Shown: positions 23,415-34,125, numbered from the stretch's first letter. The stretch: 44,687 nucleotides of DNA from an uncultured Tessaracoccus sp. (GCF_947255005.1 NZ_CAMYFI010000018.1:1-44687), one strand, 5' to 3'. The notes: generated by a model not told the origin, from the letters alone. A program made the numbers and translations.

Positions 23415-26402
23415 CTAACGTTGCAGTTGAGCGGCTGCGTCGACGAGTTCCGGTGGGGCGCCCGCGAACACCAATCGGTCGGATCGTACGTGGTAGAACG
23501 CAGCCCCCACGCGCTCCGGTTCGAGCCCGCGCGCCTCAGCCCAAGCGCGACGATACACCGCTAGCTGCAGTTCGTCGGCGGGACTGTCGAACGTTTTCCA
23601 GTCGACGACGAGCTCGTCGAATTCCCCTTCCCAACGATAGACAGCATCTATGCGGCCACGAATCTGGAAGCCTCCAACGACCATCGAAAAAGGCACCTCA
23701 CACGCCAACGGGGTACGCTCGGCAAATCTTCCGCGTTCAAACGCGTCAATGAGCGTTTGCAGCGCGGGCGGTTGGCGCTCGAACTCGTCGAATCCGCTCG
23801 GCATCTCGAAGCGACGTTGCACCCAATCATGGAAGGCCGTTCCAAGCGACGCCGCTGAGGACGGCTTCCGGGGCATCCGCCGCACGAGCTGCTCCGCCAA
23901 GGCCTGCGGGTCATCGCGCAACTGCATGAGCTGCGTGGCTGACAACCCCTGCGGAAGGCGAATTTCTCGTGGCTGCTGCCGCGACAGCACGTGGGCCGCA
24001 GACTCGTCCCAGAGCCGGAACTGGCGCAGCTCCTCGTCGGCGACTCGCCCCGACTCCAGCACCCACTCGTCCGCACCATCATGCTGCTTGGCTGCATGCA
24101 CGAGCGCTGCGGCCTGCGATTGTCGCTCTTGATCGTCCTCATCGCGGAGCGCGGGCCAGGCGAACGCGACCTTGGTTTCCAGTTCTGGGTTCTCGCAGCC
24201 TGTAGTGGCATCTACTGCCGTGCCTGCGTGCCGAGCTTCCTGCTCGCAAACCAGGAAATACCGCGACGGTTCACGCTCGTTCTTAGCCTGGTTCGCCCAG
24301 CGGTGGCAGGTAGCCACCAGCCGTGTTCTGGCTCTCGTTGCAGCGACGTAAGCAAGGCGATCTTCTCCGTGCTCGTGCTCGCGTTTCAGCTCCGCTGCAT
24401 ACTGTTTGAGTGCCGCGTCGGAATATTCCTCGAGTTGAGGAATCGAGTGGGCATCGCCGCGCAGCGGACTCGGGAGGAGTTCAGCGCGAGTTACCCAGTT
24501 CCCGCTTCTATTCGTCGAAGGAAACACCCCTTTATTCAGCGCTGGGAGGAAGACGTGGTCCCATTCGAGACCTTTCGCGGCGTGCACCGTCGCGAGCTTT
24601 ACCGAGTTGGACTCGGAGATCACCGCCTGCTCGAGGCCCTCACCGTCCGAGGCCTCCGCGTCGAGGAAGGCAACCAACCCGGCGAGCGACGTGTCGCCTG
24701 CGATGATGGGCCTGTCACTGCAGGCGGCGATAAATGCGTCGAGCTGATCCGTCGGAAGGCCACGAGCGCGCAACTCCTCCTCGATGCCCAGCACCCGAAC
24801 GACCTGCATAAGCAGGTCGTTGACGGGCTCTACAGCGTGGTTCCGCAAACGGGCAAACACGTGCATGAACGTAGTCAGCTCGTATGCTCCGGCATCGGTG
24901 AGCCCTGAGGGGCGATGCTCGGCTGCTTCGAGGAGGCAAGGCTCTCCCCCATCTGCGAGCCTCACTGCGTGCCGTCCCAGCAGCTCCAGATCAGGCAACG
25001 GAAGATTCCATCGAGGCCCGGTGAGTAGCGTGGCCAGCGATGGGTTGTCGAGCGGATCGACGAGTAATCGAAGCATCGCGACAATGGGCACGATCTCGGG
25101 CAGCCACAGCAATCCGCCCAGTCCGACGATCTCTGTCGGAACGCCGCGTGCCTGCAACCGTTGGTGCATTGCTGCGAGCAGGCTCCGGCGCCTAGAGAGC
25201 ACTGCGATGTGCCTCCATTCGCAGGTGTCTTGCAGCTGCAGGATGTGCTCGGCGATGGCGTCGAGTTCTTCGTCTTCTGTGTCGAAGCGAAACGCTTCGA
25301 CGGCGCCTGCCTGGGTGCCCGCAGGAGCTCGGAGCTCGACGCCCTCGTCTCCGGGAATGGTGGAGGCGAGCAGGTTGCCCACTGTGAGGATGGATGTGTG
25401 GCTACGGCGGTTCACCGACAGGGTGTGCACCGTGGCGGCACCGAACTCGTTTTGAAACTCTGGGATATTGCTCGCGGCCGCCCCGCGCCAGCCATAAATG
25501 GCCTGGTACGGATCTCCAACGGCGGTGACAGGGTGGCCTGCAAACAATGCCTTGAGCAGGGCTGCTTGTGCCGACGAGGTGTCCTGGTATTCGTCCAACA
25601 GTACGACGGCGTATTGGCCTCGCAATGCTGCCCCCACAGCCGGCACTTCGAGCGCCAGCGTGGCGGCTGTGGCGAGTTGATCTGAAAACTCGGCGACCCC
25701 TAGTTCACGCTTGTAGGCGCGGTATTCCTCGACGATACGCAGCAATTCGAGGCGTTCGCTACAGCGTTGTTCTGCTTGCAGCATCGACTTATACGGTTTG
25801 TTGTGCTGCGTGCCGTACCCCGGCGCAGCCTGGAATTGGGCCTGTGCATCCTCAGTGAAGCTCTGCACTTCCTCCGGCTCCACCAGGTTGGAGCGCATCG
25901 CGGCATCGAGTTTCCAGGCGCGTTCGATGATGGTGGGCAGGGAGTACTCCGCTAGCGCTGGGTAGGGGCCCACGGAACGGAGCACAACGTGGTGCATGAG
26001 CCTCGTGCTCGTTGCCCCCGCCACCAGCATCGGAGCGTCGTCGATGCCTGCCCTCAGGCCGTGCTCGACGACGATGCGTGCGGCGAACGCGTCGTAGGTG
26101 CTGATACTGGGGACGCCCTCATCACGACCTACAGCGCGCAGCCCAGCACGCTCGAGAGCTGCCAGGACGCGCTCTCCCAACTCGCCTGCAGCCTTGCGCG
26201 TGAACGTGAGCCCGAGAATCTCGTCGGCACGTACTTGCCCGGTGCCGACAAGCCACACCACCCGGGCTGCCATCACCGTCGTCTTGCCCGTGCCTGCACC
26301 GGCGACGATCACGCCTGGTGCGAGCGGCGCGGTCACAGCGGCAAGCTGTTCATCGCTCAGCTCGATGCCTAGCGCCTCGCACAGTTGATCGGTGGTTTCC
26401 AT
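23415..26402 (-). CDS. adnB: AdnB-like helicase-nuclease subunit
   Basis: Motor and nuclease subunit of the AdnAB machine that resects double-strand DNA breaks, 995 residues. UvrD-type motifs are all intact: GVIVAGAGTGKTT (I), LTFTRKAAGELGERV (Ia), VVLLDEYQDTSSAQ (II), VGDPYQAIYGWRGA (III), VHAAKGLEWDHVFLPALN (V) and EDRLAYVAATRARTRL (VI). The C-terminal RecB-like nuclease is visible as GRIDAVYRW, LVVDWKTFD and QLAVYRRAW. ATG 26402 shares one base with the adnA stop (TAATG), so expression is coupled. The longer frame to 26447 is not needed. Mycobacterium tuberculosis Rv3201c is the named relative. Confidence 0.93.
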   Translation of the reverse strand: METTDQLCEALGIELSDEQLAAVTAPLAPGVIVAGAGTGKTTVMAARVVWLVGTGQVRADEILGLTFTRKAAGELGERVLAALERAGLRAVGRDEGVPSISTYDAFAARIVVEHGLRAGIDDAPMLVAGATSTRLMHHVVLRSVGPYPALAEYSLPTIIERAWKLDAAMRSNLVEPEEVQSFTEDAQAQFQAAPGYGTQHNKPYKSMLQAEQRCSERLELLRIVEEYRAYKRELGVAEFSDQLATAATLALEVPAVGAALRGQYAVVLLDEYQDTSSAQAALLKALFAGHPVTAVGDPYQAIYGWRGAAASNIPEFQNEFGAATVHTLSVNRRSHTSILTVGNLLASTIPGDEGVELRAPAGTQAGAVEAFRFDTEDEELDAIAEHILQLQDTCEWRHIAVLSRRRSLLAAMHQRLQARGVPTEIVGLGGLLWLPEIVPIVAMLRLLVDPLDNPSLATLLTGPRWNLPLPDLELLGRHAVRLADGGEPCLLEAAEHRPSGLTDAGAYELTTFMHVFARLRNHAVEPVNDLLMQVVRVLGIEEELRARGLPTDQLDAFIAACSDRPIIAGDTSLAGLVAFLDAEASDGEGLEQAVISESNSVKLATVHAAKGLEWDHVFLPALNKGVFPSTNRSGNWVTRAELLPSPLRGDAHSIPQLEEYSDAALKQYAAELKREHEHGEDRLAYVAATRARTRLVATCHRWANQAKNEREPSRYFLVCEQEARHAGTAVDATTGCENPELETKVAFAWPALRDEDDQERQSQAAALVHAAKQHDGADEWVLESGRVADEELRQFRLWDESAAHVLSRQQPREIRLPQGLSATQLMQLRDDPQALAEQLVRRMPRKPSSAASLGTAFHDWVQRRFEMPSGFDEFERQPPALQTLIDAFERGRFAERTPLACEVPFSMVVGGFQIRGRIDAVYRWEGEFDELVVDWKTFDSPADELQLAVYRRAWAEARGLEPERVGAAFYHVRSDRLVFAGAPPELVDAAAQLQR

Positions 26403-29400
26403 TAGGCCATCTCCTGAATCGCAGGGCAGTCTGAGCGGAATTCGCACATGCGGCAGGCATCACCGGGCGTCGCTGGAAACTCGCCCGTGTCCAGCACGGC
26501 CTTGGCCGATGCAAGGCGATCGTGCATCCACGTCGGGCCAACCGTCAGTGGTTCGTCCGGCAGCTGCGGAGCTGCCGTCAACGATGACTGTTCCATCACC
26601 AGTGGCATCCCGGATGCATCGAAACGCAGCATGACCAAGGCTGCCGACGCCACTGCACGAACGCCAGGGGCGAGCGCATCGAAGGCACCCGTTTGAGCAG
26701 CCAACTGGTAGAGCCCAAGTTGTACGTTCGTGGCGACAGCGTTGGCTGTGGGCTTCGAACGTGTCGTTTTGAAATCCAGAATTCGAAGCTTTGGACCTTC
26801 CTCGGTGTGGAGCAGCTCGAGTCTGTCGACGAAGCCGTGCAGCACTACTTCGCGCCCCTGCACCTCGACACGAGCCTCGAAGCCTTGCTCTACACCGAGC
26901 AATGTTGCCGATTGTTCCGGGAACCATGCCGCGAGCCGGTCGATCATGTCCTCGGCCTGCGCCCGCTCGCTGATTTCCTGCCAAGGAGCAACGAAATCGA
27001 CGGTGCTCCAACGCTCGTCGAGCAACGCTCGCATGCCAGCCGAATCGAGGTCGTCTGTCTGCCCGTTCTGCGCAACCTCATGGATGAGACTGCCGAAACT
27101 CGCTGCGTGGTTGGCCGGGCGCTTGGCCCGCGCTCGTCGAGCTAGGTAATACTGGCGAGGACATGTGAGGATGTTCTCGAGCGCGGACCCGCTCAGACGC
27201 AGGGCAGTACAGCCAGCGAGTGGTGAGCGTTGCGGCGCCTGCCACCAGTTGGCCGGGTTCGCTGAGGCAATTCCTTCGGCAGCGAGACGTTGCAACCGGG
27301 CCGCTGCCCCCCTGCGCAGCACGGTGCTGCGTTCCGGGTCTGCGAGCGCCTGCCGAAGCTCACCTACGAGTGCCTGCGATGTGAGCGGACGTGCGGGAGA
27401 ACCGGTGACCTCGGTGAGAGGCACACCCAACTCGGAAAGGAACCGCGAGGGCTGGAGATCGCTGCTAGCGACAGCACTCACATGGAGAGAAGTGCAGGCC
27501 CGAGCGCAGGCGAGGTAGAACAGTCGACGCTCTTCCTGCAAGTGTTCCGCGATGGTGCGCGGCTCCCCGTCAAGTAGGCGCCCAGGGTCGAGAAGCTGTC
27601 CGCCAGGGGCTGCCTGCGGCCATCGCCCTTCTTGCACGCCCACCACCCAGACGTGTTGCCATTCGCGCCCCTTGGCACGGTGGGCAGTGGTAACCAGCAC
27701 ACCTGTGCCGGTGATTCTTGATTCTCTCCCGGTGTCGGCGGGGATTTCTTGGCCTTCCAGGTCGCGAGCAAATTTCCATACGCCAGCGGCGCCGCTTAAT
27801 ACCGGCTCGTGGCTCGCGCGCTCGAAGAGTTCGACCACCGCGTCGAGATGATGGTTGGCATGCCTGTCGCCCTGTAACGCTGCCTGCTGCAGCGCCGATG
27901 GCCAACGCGTGCACGACCACACCTCCCACAGGGTATCGGCAACGCTGCGTCCTACTTCTAGCCACGAGGAGACGCGCGTTAAGGTGTCGGCTACGATTCG
28001 CGCGGTTGCCCATTCCCCTTCTGAATCAGTGCCGAGCATCTTGGCCCACACACCGTCGCCATCTTCGTGGCGCTCGAGGCGTCGCAGCGCGATGGCATCC
28101 AACCCAACCAATGGCGACAGCGCCAAGGCTCGCGCCTGATCATCAGTGGGTTCGTCACTCGAAGCAGCCAAACACAATGCGGAGAGCAGCGCCGCCACCG
28201 CCTCGTCTTCGGCGAGCACTAATTCGTCGGCAGCGACTTCCACCGGAATGCCCAGCCGGAGCAGCGCTCGCGTCAGCGGCATGAGCTGCGCCTTCCCAGC
28301 CCGTGCGATGACAGCGATGTCGGACCACGACGCTCCTGATACCACTGTCCGACGAATACCATCAGCGACGTGCGCCACCTCAGCCGATTCCGATGAACAC
28401 AACTCGACGGTGACCTCGCCCTCGTCGCTGCGTACCGGCACAAGCGGCGTGCGAGCTGTGGCGGCAGCGATACGCCCGCGTAGCACATTGAGGCTGCTTG
28501 CAACAGCGACTGCGTGACGGTGGTCGTGGACAAGCTTCATGATCCGCGAAGGTTCGAGTTTCGTGAGGCTCAGCATGCCTTGTGAGGTGGCGCCACGAAA
28601 TTCACTGACCACCTGGTCGGGATCACCAAACACTGTGACGGGAATGCCGAGCATGGCGAGATCGCCGAGCAGAGCGGTTTGCGCTGGATCGAGGTCGTGT
28701 GCGTCGTCGACGAAAACCTCGCGGATACGTTCGCGTACCATGCCGCTGGAGGCGGGATCGTGGAGCACCACGCGGGTGCGGTACACCAACTCCGCGTAAT
28801 CGAGCGTTTGCGCAAGATCGCCGACGTTGAGGTACTCGTCGAGGAAATCGGCGATGGCGGCGAGCGTCGAGCTTTGGCGTTGCTGAGCAAGACGGGCTAC
28901 ATCGTGTTCGTCGAGCGAACGCTGACGAATACGCGCGAGGACTTCTCGAAGCTGTCGGGCGAAACCGCGGGTTTCCAAGGCTGGCTGCAAGGATTTGGGC
29001 CATTCGGCACGTCCGTGCACGAGGAGATCGCGGATGCGTTCTTCTTGCTCTGGTGCTCTCAGTAGCGCCCATGGGAGCTGGTCGGAAGGTTCAGCCAGAC
29101 GAAGTAGCCCCAGTGCTAGGCCATGCACCGTGGTGAACAGCGGTTGCGTCTGCGCTTGGCCGATGCGCCCAATTACCGTTCTGCGCAATTGTTGTGCCGC
29201 TTGTCGGGAGCCTGCCAGCACGGCGATCTCTGACAGCGACGCGCCTTCCTGCACGCGTCGAACAACGCTCTCGACAAGCGTGACCGTCTTGCCCGTACCA
29301 GGCCCACCCAGCACGCAGGTGACACCTGAGACGGGCTCACGGGCTCCGCGCTGGGAGGCATCGAGCTCGTGGCTAGGAGCTGACTGCGGGGGAAGTAACG

Positions 29401-29407
29401 TCCACAT
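26402..29407 (-). CDS. adnA: AdnA-like helicase-nuclease subunit
   Basis: Partner of AdnB, about 1001 residues. The P-loop is intact (VLGGPGTGKTVTL), but motif II reads VFVDDAHDLDPAQ, with Asp in place of the catalytic Glu, and motif III reads VFGDPDQVVSEFRGA. Motifs V and VI (VTTAHRAKGREWQHVW, EERRLFYLACARACT) are recognisable. The C-terminal nuclease has VLHGFVDRLEL, LRILDFKTTRS and QLGLYQLA. Four cysteines, one in LTCPRQYYLARR and three in CRMCEFRSDCPA, fit the Fe-S staple of AddB/AdnA nucleases. ATG 29407 is chosen; GTG 29413 is equally possible. No strong ribosome site is seen. It starts the adnAB-nudC operon and is divergent from the PP2C gene. Confidence 0.92.
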   Translation of the reverse strand: MWTLLPPQSAPSHELDASQRGAREPVSGVTCVLGGPGTGKTVTLVESVVRRVQEGASLSEIAVLAGSRQAAQQLRRTVIGRIGQAQTQPLFTTVHGLALGLLRLAEPSDQLPWALLRAPEQEERIRDLLVHGRAEWPKSLQPALETRGFARQLREVLARIRQRSLDEHDVARLAQQRQSSTLAAIADFLDEYLNVGDLAQTLDYAELVYRTRVVLHDPASSGMVRERIREVFVDDAHDLDPAQTALLGDLAMLGIPVTVFGDPDQVVSEFRGATSQGMLSLTKLEPSRIMKLVHDHRHAVAVASSLNVLRGRIAAATARTPLVPVRSDEGEVTVELCSSESAEVAHVADGIRRTVVSGASWSDIAVIARAGKAQLMPLTRALLRLGIPVEVAADELVLAEDEAVAALLSALCLAASSDEPTDDQARALALSPLVGLDAIALRRLERHEDGDGVWAKMLGTDSEGEWATARIVADTLTRVSSWLEVGRSVADTLWEVWSCTRWPSALQQAALQGDRHANHHLDAVVELFERASHEPVLSGAAGVWKFARDLEGQEIPADTGRESRITGTGVLVTTAHRAKGREWQHVWVVGVQEGRWPQAAPGGQLLDPGRLLDGEPRTIAEHLQEERRLFYLACARACTSLHVSAVASSDLQPSRFLSELGVPLTEVTGSPARPLTSQALVGELRQALADPERSTVLRRGAAARLQRLAAEGIASANPANWWQAPQRSPLAGCTALRLSGSALENILTCPRQYYLARRARAKRPANHAASFGSLIHEVAQNGQTDDLDSAGMRALLDERWSTVDFVAPWQEISERAQAEDMIDRLAAWFPEQSATLLGVEQGFEARVEVQGREVVLHGFVDRLELLHTEEGPKLRILDFKTTRSKPTANAVATNVQLGLYQLAAQTGAFDALAPGVRAVASAALVMLRFDASGMPLVMEQSSLTAAPQLPDEPLTVGPTWMHDRLASAKAVLDTGEFPATPGDACRMCEFRSDCPAIQEMA

Positions 29408-29574
29408 GCCCACTATGCAATCACGAAGCACTGACAATTTTCGTTGGGTCTAGTTGTACCGTCCGGCAGCGGTTGCCTCACTCGCACACCGAGTCGGCGC
29501 GCCGCGCTGGGCAGGCGACCCCTTAATGCCATTAGATTGAGAACACCGTAACCGTTTGTGAGCCAGGAGATGTG

Positions 29575-30363
29575 ATGTCGAAGTCAGAGCGCTCTCATTA
29601 CACCCGGATGCCCGCCCCCTGGGTAGCCGGCTGCAGTGACGTCGGGCTCCGCCATGCGTCGAACCAAGATGCCCTCTGTATCGCCGTGCGAGACATGGAC
29701 GACGATCGCACCGCGCTCATCGCGGTAGCTGACGGAGTATCAACCGCCACAGGCTCTGAGATCGCTTCGTCAGTCGCCGTCGAACAGTGCGTGAATGTAC
29801 TGCAAGAACGCCTCGCGCAGGGCCTGCCTGAGAACGTCGCACTAGTGCAGGCCTTCTCCGAGGCGCATCGCCACGTGCTCGACGCCACCGTCGACGGGAA
29901 GCCCTCTGCCTGCACGCTGATCGCCGCGTATGTGCGCACCGGAACAATATCCATCGCCAACGTTGGTGACTCGAGGGCGTATTGGGTAGCCGACGACGGC
30001 ACCTGCACGCTGCTCAGTACCGACGATTCGATGGCGCAGGCACGCATCATGCTCGGCATGTCACGCGACGACGCAGAACAAGGCGACCACGCGCACGCCA
30101 TCACCAAATGGCTGGGGCGCGACGCGACCAACGTCACGCCATCGGTCACCACCCACCATCCCGCCGCGGGAGGCTGGCTGATCTTGTGCACGGATGGTCT
30201 ATGGAATTACGCGAGCGCGCCGGAGGCCATGGCGACGGTGTTTCAAGAGGTTCGGACTCGTTGCGAGCAACCCAGCGATATCGCCAAGGGACTTGTCGAT
30301 TGGGCTAATCAACAAGGCGGCAAAGACAACACCACGGTCACGATCGCCCGCCTCGACGTTTGA
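29575..30363 (+). CDS. PP2C-family serine/threonine phosphatase
   Basis: Mn/Mg-dependent protein phosphatase of 262 residues, with no membrane span. Motifs in order are GCSDVGLRHASNQDAL, LIAVADGVSTATGSEIAS, ISIANVGDSRAYWV, GGWLILCTDGLWNY and GGKDNTTVTIARL. The metal-binding aspartates in ADG, TDG and KDN are present. ATG 29575 is favoured since AGGAG ends 5 bases upstream; the GTG 29572 is too close. No kinase, FHA or anti-sigma gene adjoins it, so its target is unknown. The divergent region to adnA is 167 bases. Confidence 0.93.
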   Translation: MSKSERSHYTRMPAPWVAGCSDVGLRHASNQDALCIAVRDMDDDRTALIAVADGVSTATGSEIASSVAVEQCVNVLQERLAQGLPENVALVQAFSEAHRHVLDATVDGKPSACTLIAAYVRTGTISIANVGDSRAYWVADDGTCTLLSTDDSMAQARIMLGMSRDDAEQGDHAHAITKWLGRDATNVTPSVTTHHPAAGGWLILCTDGLWNYASAPEAMATVFQEVRTRCEQPSDIAKGLVDWANQQGGKDNTTVTIARLDV

Positions 30364-30420
30364 CCCAGCTCGCTAGTGTGAATCAGGGCATCACTCACTC
30401 ACGTACATACAAGGAGCATC

Positions 30421-30645
30421 ATGGAAATCAAGCTCGGCATCGCGCATGTTGCCAGAGAGATTGCGCTCGAGACGCAGGAGTCTCCCGACGAGATCAGCAA
30501 CCGCCTGGCCTCGGCTGTCGAATCCAACGGAATCTTCGAACTCGCAGACGACAAGGGGCGCAAGATTCTCATCCCCGCAGATCGTGTGGGATATGTGGAG
30601 CTGGGTTCTCCCAATGCCAGGCCTGTGGGCTTCGGTCGCGTCTGA
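30421..30645 (+). CDS. DUF3107 family protein
   Basis: A 74-residue protein (mycobacterial TB9.4/Rv3208A family), function unknown. It begins MEIKLGIAHVAREIALETQES with a short beta-strand and helix, and ends KGRKILIPADRVGYVELGS followed by RPVGFGRV, the conserved end block. ATG 30421 has AAGGAG 4 bases upstream. It precedes a DEAD-box helicase, as the Mycobacterium homologue lies near rhlE. Confidence 0.93.
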   Translation: MEIKLGIAHVAREIALETQESPDEISNRLASAVESNGIFELADDKGRKILIPADRVGYVELGSPNARPVGFGRV

Positions 30646-30719
30646 CCCGTCCCGCAAGCAGACGCTGATAGGATCGAGTTCGGGGCAAATTGCCCGGAGA
30701 TGCGCATCAGCGCACCGCG

Positions 30720-30731
30720 TTGTTCGAACAA
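30720..30731. promoter_or_regulatory. Perfect 12-base palindrome before the DEAD-box gene
   Basis: TTGTTCGAACAA is a perfect palindrome ending 1 base before the ribosome site AGAGG and 11 bases before the CTG start. It could bind a dimeric regulator or fold in the leader RNA. The core GTTCGAAC differs from the split SOS box (TCGAAC-N4-GTTCGA), so LexA is not supported. Confidence 0.35.
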
Positions 30732-30742
30732 GAGGTTGAACC

Positions 30743-32119
<1,377 letters not shown>

Positions 32120-32138
32120 CGGCGGCTGGCGGTAGGAC

Positions 32139-33230
32139 TTAGTAATACACCATCTGCATCGCAGCACGGACCTCATCCAAGGTCCGTGCTGCGATGTCGC
32201 GTGCGCGCTCGTTGCCCGCTCGCAGCACGCTGCGAAGGAAGCTCGGGTCTTGTGCCAGCTCCGCGCGGCGAGCCCGAATGGGTGCAAGGTATTCGTTGAG
32301 CGCTTCGGTGACGAGCTTCTTGAGGCCGCCGCCTCCAGCATCGCCGAGCTCTGCGGCAACGTCCACGGGGTCGCGGTCGAGTGCGAGGGCCGCAATGTTG
32401 ACCAGGTTGGATACCTCGGGACGCTGCTCGGGTTCATAGGTGATGTGACGATCGGAATCGGTCACAGCGCGCTTGATCAGCTTGGCGGTTTCGTCGGCGG
32501 TGAACCCGATCTCGATGGTGTTGTTCCGCGACTTGCTCATCTTGGTGCCGTCGAGGCCGAGCACAGTTCCGGACTTACTTAGCAACGCTTCGGGCTCAGG
32601 GAATACTGGCACTGCCTCGTCGGCACGTCCGTAGCGCTCGTCGAACCGCCTGGCGATGACGCGGGCTTGCTCAAGGTGCGGCAGCTGATCTTTACCAACC
32701 GGCACGAGATTGGCTTTGCAAAACAAGATGTCAGCCGCTTGATGCACAGGATAGGTGAGCAACAGCCCCGACATGGGGCGCCCATCCGTGGCCTCCAGCT
32801 CCGTCTTCACCGTCGGGTTGCGACGAAGCTCGGCATCGGTGGCGAGGGACAAGAAAGGCAGCATGAGCTGATTCAGTTCTGGCAGTGAAGAATGCGTGAA
32901 AAAGGTGACTTCCTCCGGGTCCAAACCCACCGAGAGATAGTCGGTCAACAGCGAGTAGATGCGCTCCCGGATGGGCCCCACGCCATCGCGATCAGTGATG
33001 ACCTGGTAATCAGCGATAAGCACCATCGTCTCGACGCCCGCGTGCGCCAATCGCACCCTATTCTGCAGCGACCCAAACAGGTGCCCGATGTGCAGGTTCC
33101 CCGTGGGGCGGTCGCCCGTCAGGATCCGGAACTTGGTGGGATCCTTGGCGATCTCCTGTTCAATGGCTTGGCTGCGTTGCGTGGAACGTGCGAGCGATGC
33201 TTCCGGATCGAAGTGGGTCGAAGTCGTCAT
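32139..33230 (-). CDS. trpS: Tryptophanyl-tRNA synthetase
   Basis: Class I synthetase charging tRNA-Trp, 363 residues. The HIGH motif is HIGH at 47-50 in GDRPTGNLHIGHLFG, the KMSKS motif is in LDGTKMSKSRNN, and the binding pocket region LTYPVHQAADILFCKANLVPVGKDQLPHLE (read in pieces LTYPVHQAADILF, LVPVGKDQLPHLE) is well conserved. The signature RPTGNLHIGHLFG differs from the PSGELTIGNY form of the Escherichia coli enzyme, so this belongs to the other bacterial TrpRS clade. ATG 33230 has CTGGAG 3 bases upstream; the longer frame to 33269 is less likely. It contains a strong hairpin near its 3' end. Confidence 0.94.
   Translation of the reverse strand: MTTSTHFDPEASLARSTQRSQAIEQEIAKDPTKFRILTGDRPTGNLHIGHLFGSLQNRVRLAHAGVETMVLIADYQVITDRDGVGPIRERIYSLLTDYLSVGLDPEEVTFFTHSSLPELNQLMLPFLSLATDAELRRNPTVKTELEATDGRPMSGLLLTYPVHQAADILFCKANLVPVGKDQLPHLEQARVIARRFDERYGRADEAVPVFPEPEALLSKSGTVLGLDGTKMSKSRNNTIEIGFTADETAKLIKRAVTDSDRHITYEPEQRPEVSNLVNIAALALDRDPVDVAAELGDAGGGGLKKLVTEALNEYLAPIRARRAELAQDPSFLRSVLRAGNERARDIAARTLDEVRAAMQMVYY
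32161..32192. repeat. Perfect 13-base inverted repeat inside the trpS 3' end
   Basis: Arms 32161-32173 and 32180-32192 are perfectly complementary with a 6-base loop, within codons about 7-17 before the trpS stop (residues AARTLDEVRAA). Together with the hairpin at 32102-32128 it gives two strong stems within 91 bases of the transcript end. Confidence 0.75.
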
Positions 33231-33273
33231 GCGCTCCAGGGTAGCGTCTCGCATCGACTTCGTGCCCACACGT

Positions 33274-34125
33274 TTAGATGACGCCGCCTCGCCTGCGGAT
33301 CCGAGCGATCAATTCATTGTAGGCCTGCACCCTCGTCGTGTTGCAGCCGAGTTCGTGGTTGACCTTCCCTGTGCCGTGGTAGTCCGACGATCCTGTGCGG
33401 ATGAGCCCGAGCCGGCCGCCCATCTGGAACAGCAGTTCCCGCACCTCGGGAGTGTGGTCCTGATGTTCTACCTCGATGCCGTCGAGCTGGTGCTCGTGGA
33501 TGAGCCGCTCCAGCACCTCGGCGGTGAGCACCTCTCGGCATCCGCGCGACCACGGGTGAGCGATTACCGCAACCCCGCGGGCGCCGTGGATCAGATCGAT
33601 CGCTTCCTCCAGCGGACAGGCATAGCGTTGCGCGTATCCCGGCTGCCCTTCCCCAATCCACGTTTGGAAGGCCTCCGTCCGACTTGCCACGACACCTTTT
33701 TGCACCAAGATGTCGGCTACGTGCGGGCGCCCCACCGCCGACGCGTCTCCCGCGTGGTCGTACACTTCGTCGATCGTGATATCGATGCCCGCGGCCCGCA
33801 GGTTATCGATCATGCGCGGCAGGCGTTCCGTCCTTCCGGCGCGAATGCGAGCCAACTCAGCTTTCAAGTCGGCATTGCGCGGGTCACAGCCGTAGCCGAG
33901 CAGGTGAACCGATTTGCCCTGAAATTTTGTCGACATTTCGAGCCCATTCAGCACTCGGAGCCCCGACCGTTTTCCTGCCTCCTGTGCTTCCGTCACACCG
34001 GCGAAGGTGTCGTGGTCCGTCAACGCCACGACGTCCAGCCCTGCAGCGATGGCTTTTTGCACCAACATGGTTGGTGAATCTGTGCCGTCCGAGACATTCG
34101 AGTGAGTGTGCAAGTCGATCCGCAT
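33274..34125 (-). CDS. PHP-domain phosphoesterase (RNase AM / nucleoside bisphosphatase type)
   Basis: Metal-dependent hydrolase of 283 residues, with metal ligands in MRIDLHTHSNVSDG (H6, H8), ALTDHDTF, LNGLEMST, VAVIAHPWSRG and TGSSDYHGTG. This arrangement is the trinuclear PHP site of proteins such as YciV, which acts on nucleoside 3',5'-bisphosphates and 5' ends of RNA; the precise substrate here is inferred. ATG 34125 is placed directly at the first metal strand; a longer frame to 34380 would run into the divergent DUF2505 gene. It lies 43 bases upstream of trpS on the same strand and may share its transcript. Confidence 0.92.
   Translation of the reverse strand: MRIDLHTHSNVSDGTDSPTMLVQKAIAAGLDVVALTDHDTFAGVTEAQEAGKRSGLRVLNGLEMSTKFQGKSVHLLGYGCDPRNADLKAELARIRAGRTERLPRMIDNLRAAGIDITIDEVYDHAGDASAVGRPHVADILVQKGVVASRTEAFQTWIGEGQPGYAQRYACPLEEAIDLIHGARGVAVIAHPWSRGCREVLTAEVLERLIHEHQLDGIEVEHQDHTPEVRELLFQMGGRLGLIRTGSSDYHGTGKVNHELGCNTTRVQAYNELIARIRRRGGVI

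Noticed and set aside
30720..30731. SOS (LexA) box
   Set aside because: The actinobacterial box has two halves separated by 4 bases; this palindrome has the halves joined as GTTCGAAC.
33088..34077. A 329-codon open frame on the plus strand across trpS and the PHP gene
   Set aside because: Both minus-strand genes are clearly real; the long antisense frame is a codon-bias shadow.
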